Assembly (NCBI RefSeq): GCF_012273895.1
Contig: NC_052118.1
Coordinates: 1,054,001 to 1,118,000 of the forward strand
Direction: 5' to 3'
DNA from: Zerene cesonia
Taxonomy: Eukaryota; Arthropoda; Insecta; Lepidoptera; Pieridae
Length of the DNA stretch: 64,000 nt
In this document: positions 59,201 through 64,000 of the stretch, one piece after another
How the letters are laid out: every line of letters begins with the position of its first letter
Numbering within the stretch: the first letter of the stretch is position 1
Made by a program: the position numbers and the translations under genes
Notes under the pieces: model-generated
Database searches by the model: none
What the model was told of the DNA's origin: nothing
The model's input: the letters and a program-made list of their open reading frames with translations, nothing else

Positions 59201-61846
59201 ACCTAATTCATATCGTATCATGCAATACCTTTAACGAAATTAAAGTGTCATAAAGACAATGACTATTTAATAATACCCAATACGTGTTGCTTCACGCTCG
59301 CATTACAGAATACAAATCTTGCGTACAAGTAGAAATCGACAGTTCGTATGCAATAACAACAATTCTATCGTCGACTGAAGAAAAGTGCGCAATAGAGGCA
59401 ACACCGTTTAGTCATCGTTTGATTGATTAATATGAATCTATGGACGTCCAAAGTGCAACACGTATGTCATATAGACACTACGTGATAAATTAACATCATG
59501 AAACTTCGTGATCTATATTTTGAATAGACGAGTCTAAGACAGTTTTCTTCTTTGTATACAATTTATGAAATATTTTTCTTGGAACAGTGTTTACCGTATC
59601 TGATACCTTTCAGATATTAATACTTCGGTCAATCTCCATAAAATATAATAAAGTAGCTTTTTCCCACGGCTTCTTATTGCTATTAAAACCGTTCTCTAAT
59701 TCACCTGAATACACAAACTATTCCATAGAATAAACCATTCTATGTACTAAACATTTTTTGTTATAATTTCACTAGCTGCGCCCCGCGGTTTCACCCTCGT
59801 ACGTCTGTATCCCGTAGGAATATCGTGATAAAAAGTTATGTGTTGTGTTATTACAGTTGTCCAGTTATCTATGTACTAAATTTCAATGCAATCGGTTCAG
59901 TAATTTTTGCGTGAAAGAGTAACAAACATACATTTTTTTTTATTTCTTTGTCTGTTTGTATATGCTACATTCACATAACTGACTTCAACATCTAATCAGA
60001 TTTTGATAAGAGTATCTAATTCTTCGTTAATAGTCTTCATATGAAATCGAGTTTATTTATGAAAACCGTAATGCTGTGAAAGCGAGCGTGGAAAAACATT
60101 GTAGGAACATCATAAAATTTGGTTGCAGCCAAATTTTATGAGACGTGTATTATCATAAGACTAAACAGTCTCTGAGATTCTTCTTACTTATTAAGATTAA
60201 GATAATGGAAAACTATTATCTTTAAGATTTGCAATAAAAAGTATCAACCAATATATCTGCGTTATTGACATTGGCATTCTTATTTCTCCTTAGTTCATAA
60301 ATATTTATCACGCGAAGTTTCACATCATGACCGCTTATAAAACATGTTATACACCTATCTGATAGCATTATCTGTAAGATAACATATTTTCAATCACATA
60401 CAGCAACTAATTATCGAACAATGAAAAATGCCTAATAATATCAACATGTTACAAATTTATTGAAATACAAGATATAGGACTTGAAATATAAGATTTTTTA
60501 TAGATTTTAAAATATTGCCATATGATTGTTAATATTGATTGTTGTAACAAATATGTATAATTGTTATCATAATTAACGCATTTTTTTTTTCATACATATC
60601 TAATATATCTGTTTTATTTTATCTAAGCGATCCATATGATATCAATAGATTGCTTGATGTGAAAACCACAAATGTTGAAAATACCCTACATACACTATAA
60701 CACTAATACACTATTAATCATTTTTAACAAAATTAAATAAAAAAATAAAATCATCTTTTAATTTTACTCTGCTTTCTTTATTTATAAAAAAACTCAATAA
60801 TATTTAAATCATACTCAATTTCAAACAGAAAATATATTCAGTAATCTAAACAAAAATTTTTATATATTAAATAGAGTAGAGTCCAAAAATATAACCCTGG
60901 CGAACTCATGAACATAATAACATACATTGCTATATAATTATCATTCCATACTACGAGAAACAATGTCATTGTTTCCCTGCAATACTGTCTTATAAATTTA
61001 AGTAAACTAATATTAAAAAAATAGGAAGCGGTGTGTCATTACCAACTAGCAACCTTATCTATAGGCGGTTCTATTATGCTCTTATATCAACATGTTCGAG
61101 GTCATTGCAAATTATGATAATGTTATAAACTAATTAAATATATTTCATTGTATACTTTATTGTTCTAGGATACAATTTGTTCAACTTTAAAATACGAAGC
61201 TGAATATAATACTAATAAAATTCAACCAAAATTAAAATACGAAGTATATTTCAATACAAAGGAGATATCGAATATAAAACAATTTGCTTGTTTCAATTTG
61301 AATATTTATAAATTCTACGCGGCGTAAAACTTAATGAATGACGTCACAAAACCTCTTGACCCCTGCAGCGAAATTATAATAAGCGTAATGCAACAATGAA
61401 TAAATTAAATATGTACACTTGACCTTATAAACGAGTTATTTTTTATTTGATAAAATATTATTTCTTCTACCTAAAAACAAAACTAAAACATTTTAAATTC
61501 ATGTTCTGTCTCTATAATAGAGACAGAACATATATCTGTACTTAAAAAAAAATTGTGTGTCTGTCCGTCCGTATGGATCATAAATCAATCGACGTAACAA
61601 AAACAACCACAAACAACTTCCACCAATCGACAAACAATCATTAATCATGTTCCAATCAACTTCATTTAAAATTCGAACACGCTTCCAACTACTCAGCACT
61701 AGTATAACAATCCCTACAATTAGAGATACCGAGACGTCAGCAGGGCGAAATGTCTAAAATTATAAACCGTAACAATCAACAACCAACAATCAAAAGCAAC
61801 ACTGACCAGCACCAACCCGCAAACAATCAATCACTAACCTAGTCAT
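53173..61846 (-). CDS. Unrecognised 194-residue protein, 5 exons, 8-nt first coding exon
   Basis: Exons 61846-61839, 58741-58577, 55390-55261, 53658-53532, 53327-53173. They give 585 nt, with phases 2, 2, 0, 1 that fit at each junction. The product starts MTRFVACTPKMSKSLWRLSW and continues as a basic/aromatic N-terminal half. Residues 55-105 carry RRASELCVTYGDVPADAD and HILNVTNHNDALLAYYY. The second half is very acidic (DVTDADTDAVQSPAERDL, DEADLDIEELDRNIFSDPES) and Ser-rich. No signal peptide or clear membrane helix is seen. The first three donors are all GTTAGT. If the 8-nt exon were wrong, translation could start at the Met within exon 2 (residue 11). I do not recognise the family. Introns of 3.1, 3.2 and 1.6 kb are unusually large for this window and may hold regulatory elements. 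Confidence 0.7.
55395..55582. repeat. (ATC/ATT)n compound microsatellite
   Basis: CATCATTATCATCATCATCA and TCATCATCATCATCATCGTC blocks within 190 bp, next to the acceptor of the exon at 55390. Met-rich open frames here are artefacts. Confidence 0.9.
55583..58576. other. Large intron 2 of the 53173 gene
   Basis: About 3 kb of AT-rich intron. I saw no supported gene, no repeat copy that I recognise and no tRNA. Confidence 0.6.
59770..59935 (+). repeat. Lepidopteran retroelement 3' fragment
   Basis: TAGCTGCGCCCCGCGGTTTC, CCCGTAGGAATATCGTGAT and TTGCGTGAAAGAGTAACAAA are stock phrases of a widespread lepidopteran repeat. The element class is inferred. Confidence 0.65.
61501..61531. repeat. Perfect palindrome, 15-bp arms
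   Basis: ATGTTCTGTCTCTAT, one A, then ATAGAGACAGAACAT. No spacer apart from the single base. Confidence 0.95.
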
Positions 61847-64000
61847 GGTGTTGTTGTGTCGGACACACCTCCTCCTAATCACGCGCACATTGCCCACCAC
61901 TGAGTACTGTTGCGCATGCGACTCTACTTTACCACCAACATAGCTAGAAAGCGACGATTATATTATACCAAAACCATGCAATTTGACGGTAATTAAGTGC
62001 GTATATTATGAGAAAATGCCGTCAATTTTCTATCAATCTAAATGCTATTAAAAGTTAATCATTATTAGAACGCACTTAACATGACCTATTCATAACAATC
62101 GATTTAAATCTATTCAAATCAAATAATTTAAATTTTATATATAACATTAATTCTTATCGGGGCTCGAACCCGAAGTTCTCCTTTTAACTAAATCAGTTCA
62201 ATTTACATACAATTCTTTAGAAATTCAATTTGTAAGGTCAAAATTTATTCGATAAATAACATTATCAAGTTGATACTCGAGTTTTAGAGTTAACCTATAA
62301 TCTGATAATATCATAAAATATAAATATAGATGAAACTTTCAACATAGACCAACGCAATAACAAATAGAACATTCCAGCAGTAATGACCACCGACAAGTTA
62401 AATAGAGCATGCCACACGTCCGCACGTCTGTAGGAAAGTTGAAAATATACGTTAGAAAATCTATAATTTCCAACCCGTAATAGCTATGATATTTTAATGC
62501 AAATCTTACTGATATACGAGTATAGGGAAGCAAGTAAGGTGTAAGCGACGTACGTCATGAATGCAATTCTGTAACTACATACATTATATGGGTGTGGCGC
62601 TGTTCGCATATTCTCTTGCATCTATTAATAATTATTACATAGTTGAATAATATGTTCTGTATATTTATGGAAGTCTAAATGCGTCATATGCTCTATAGAG
62701 CTTAAATTATAAGTAATTGGCATAGACGTGTATGTTTGTTAGTCTTTCACGCGAAAACAATTTATCGTATCTGTATGGAACTCGGTGAAGAGATAGATTA
62801 TAGTCTGGATTAGCACATCGGCTACTTTTTGCCGGGTAGCAAGCGAGTGACGCCGCGAGTTACAGCTAGTGAGTTATTAATATGTAAATGTGTTTTCATT
62901 ATTATTTCCTCTACTGTTATTTTTTGCGTAATACGAAAATCTTATCTCCTCATAACGAGATATCAATATGATCGACGTCAATGCCTAAGTGTATACAAAA
63001 TAAAAAAAATTGTTATGATTTTAGTGTTACCCATTTTTATGTTGCGTAACAGTTCATATATACGTATGAAATAATTTGTACGTGTATAAACATAAAACAG
63101 TTGATAAGGATAAAATTTAAAAAAACAATACCTATCACAAAAATATTAATAGGAATCGAGTATTTTCTAATCATTTTTTTTTAATTTTTAACTTCAGTCC
63201 AAAACAAACCTTCCATCAAATCCACTCGAGACATAAAAACGTCAAGCATTCGCCTCAATTTGTTGAGCAATATATAATTCATTACTAATTACCGATTAAT
63301 ACTCCAACTTATCAGATAACCACAATCATACATTAGGTTATACAATACATTTCTTTGTTTGCGCTATCACAATTGCATAGAACAAATATACCCACACAGT
63401 TAACGTTTATTTTGAGATACTAATAAATACCTAAGTATATTAATACTGTTCTGTTTATCTTCATTGTAAATTATTATACGGTTCTATTTAAGTAATATAT
63501 AATAGGCACATCGTATTTGTATCTGTGGTTGTATTATTTATATGATCTAATTGCCCCCTCGAGTGCGTTAATAGGTATCATTGTTTTTTTTTATAAAATG
63601 AGCCTTTTTTTACAAATTAATTATAAGTGGTACAATATATAATTAATTTATAAGTAAAAGTTAGTTAAATCAGAACAGCGGATATTTTAGGGTTGCGCAG
63701 GATCGAACATTTTTTCTTCATTTATCTAGGACTAGCGGTCAGCCCCGGATTCGCCCGTGGTACATATATAGCCTTCCTCAATGAATGGGCTATCTAACAC
63801 TAAAATAATTTTTCAAAACGGACCAGTAGTTTCTGAGATTAGTGCGTTAAAACGAACAAACAATAAATCTCTTCAGCTTTATAATATTAGTATAGATAAG
63901 TTCCATGTACTAGTTCGACCCGCAGTGCCGCAGTATTCAAAATTCGAGTTTTAAAATTATTGAATTTTTGCGATTTTTTTTGTCTATTTTGTAAATTATG
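61847..64000. other. Right flank: upstream region and repeats, no gene
   Basis: 61847-61950 is GC-richer, with ACTGAGTACTGTTGCGCATG, and probably holds the 5' UTR and promoter of the 53173 gene. A tRNA-like T arm on the minus strand lies near 62180-62155. 62790-62875 (GGCTACTTTTTGCCGGGTAG ... GACGCCGCGAGTTACAGCTA) and 63730-63890 are old repeat fragments. The remainder is AT-rich with nothing recognisable. Confidence 0.55.

Larger units (their letters stand above)
58742..61838. other. Large intron 1 of the 53173 gene
   Basis: AT-rich. It contains an old retroelement fragment at 59770-59935 (TAGCTGCGCCCCGCGGTTTC ... AATGCAATCGGTTCAGTAAT), a 12-bp-stem inverted repeat at 60111-60140 and a 15-bp perfect palindrome at 61501-61531. 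No gene is seen. Confidence 0.6.

Noticed and set aside
1..64000. CRISPR arrays, prophage, bacterial operons, rRNA genes
   Set aside because: No regular direct-repeat/spacer array, no bacterial gene and no rRNA segment was seen. The tandem arrays present are minisatellites with degenerate adjacent units.

Overview
The window is nuclear DNA from an insect, almost certainly a moth or butterfly (Lepidoptera). It is AT-rich, its genes are intron-rich with GT-AG introns, and the introns carry a Lepidoptera-type tRNA-derived SINE that ends in (GAT)n. No bacterial, viral or CRISPR features were seen. The species cannot be named from the sequence alone. All gene models were built by hand: I joined exons by splice-site phase, and each full model listed as complete is an exact multiple of three with a single terminal stop.

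Layout, left to right. 85-5456 (+): the 3' half of calnexin, with two in-phase alternative membrane-anchor exons. 8613-16127 (+): a complete 12-exon type-I sulfatase of the arylsulfatase B group. 16590-20532 (-): a meiotic HORMA-domain protein (HORMAD/Hop1) that has a PHD finger and a winged helix after the HORMA domain. 21036-21574 (+): an unrecognised two-exon basic protein, divergent from HORMAD. 24140-26014 (+): corkscrew/SHP2 tyrosine phosphatase in one coding exon. 28847-29552 (-): YPEL5. 30032-33762 (+): TBC1D19. 34276-38136 (-): ALKBH8 tRNA wobble-uridine hydroxylase/methyltransferase. 38715-40095 (+): PIG-A of GPI-anchor synthesis. 40974-43044 (-): clathrin light chain with a 12-nt microexon. 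43362-45257 (+): mitoribosomal mL64 (GADD45GIP1/CRIF1). 45600-50966 (-): CEP78, a leucine-rich-repeat centriolar protein. 53173-61846 (-): an unrecognised 194-residue acidic-tailed protein with an 8-nt first coding exon and very large introns. From 61847 to the end I see repeats but no gene.

These are mostly conserved housekeeping or regulatory genes with no shared pathway, so the window is not an operon-like system. Orientation is notable. Four gene pairs are head-to-head within about 320-580 bp (HORMAD/21036 gene, YPEL5/TBC1D19, ALKBH8/PIG-A, Clc/mL64), which suggests shared bidirectional promoters. The intervening ends are mostly tail-to-tail.

The most interesting points are the alternative transmembrane exons of calnexin, the PHD plus winged-helix module in HORMAD, a minisatellite made from copies of the CEP78 last-exon splice acceptor, a tandem repeat that runs through the stop codon of the 194-residue gene, the clathrin light chain microexon, and a possible alternative C-terminal exon of corkscrew.
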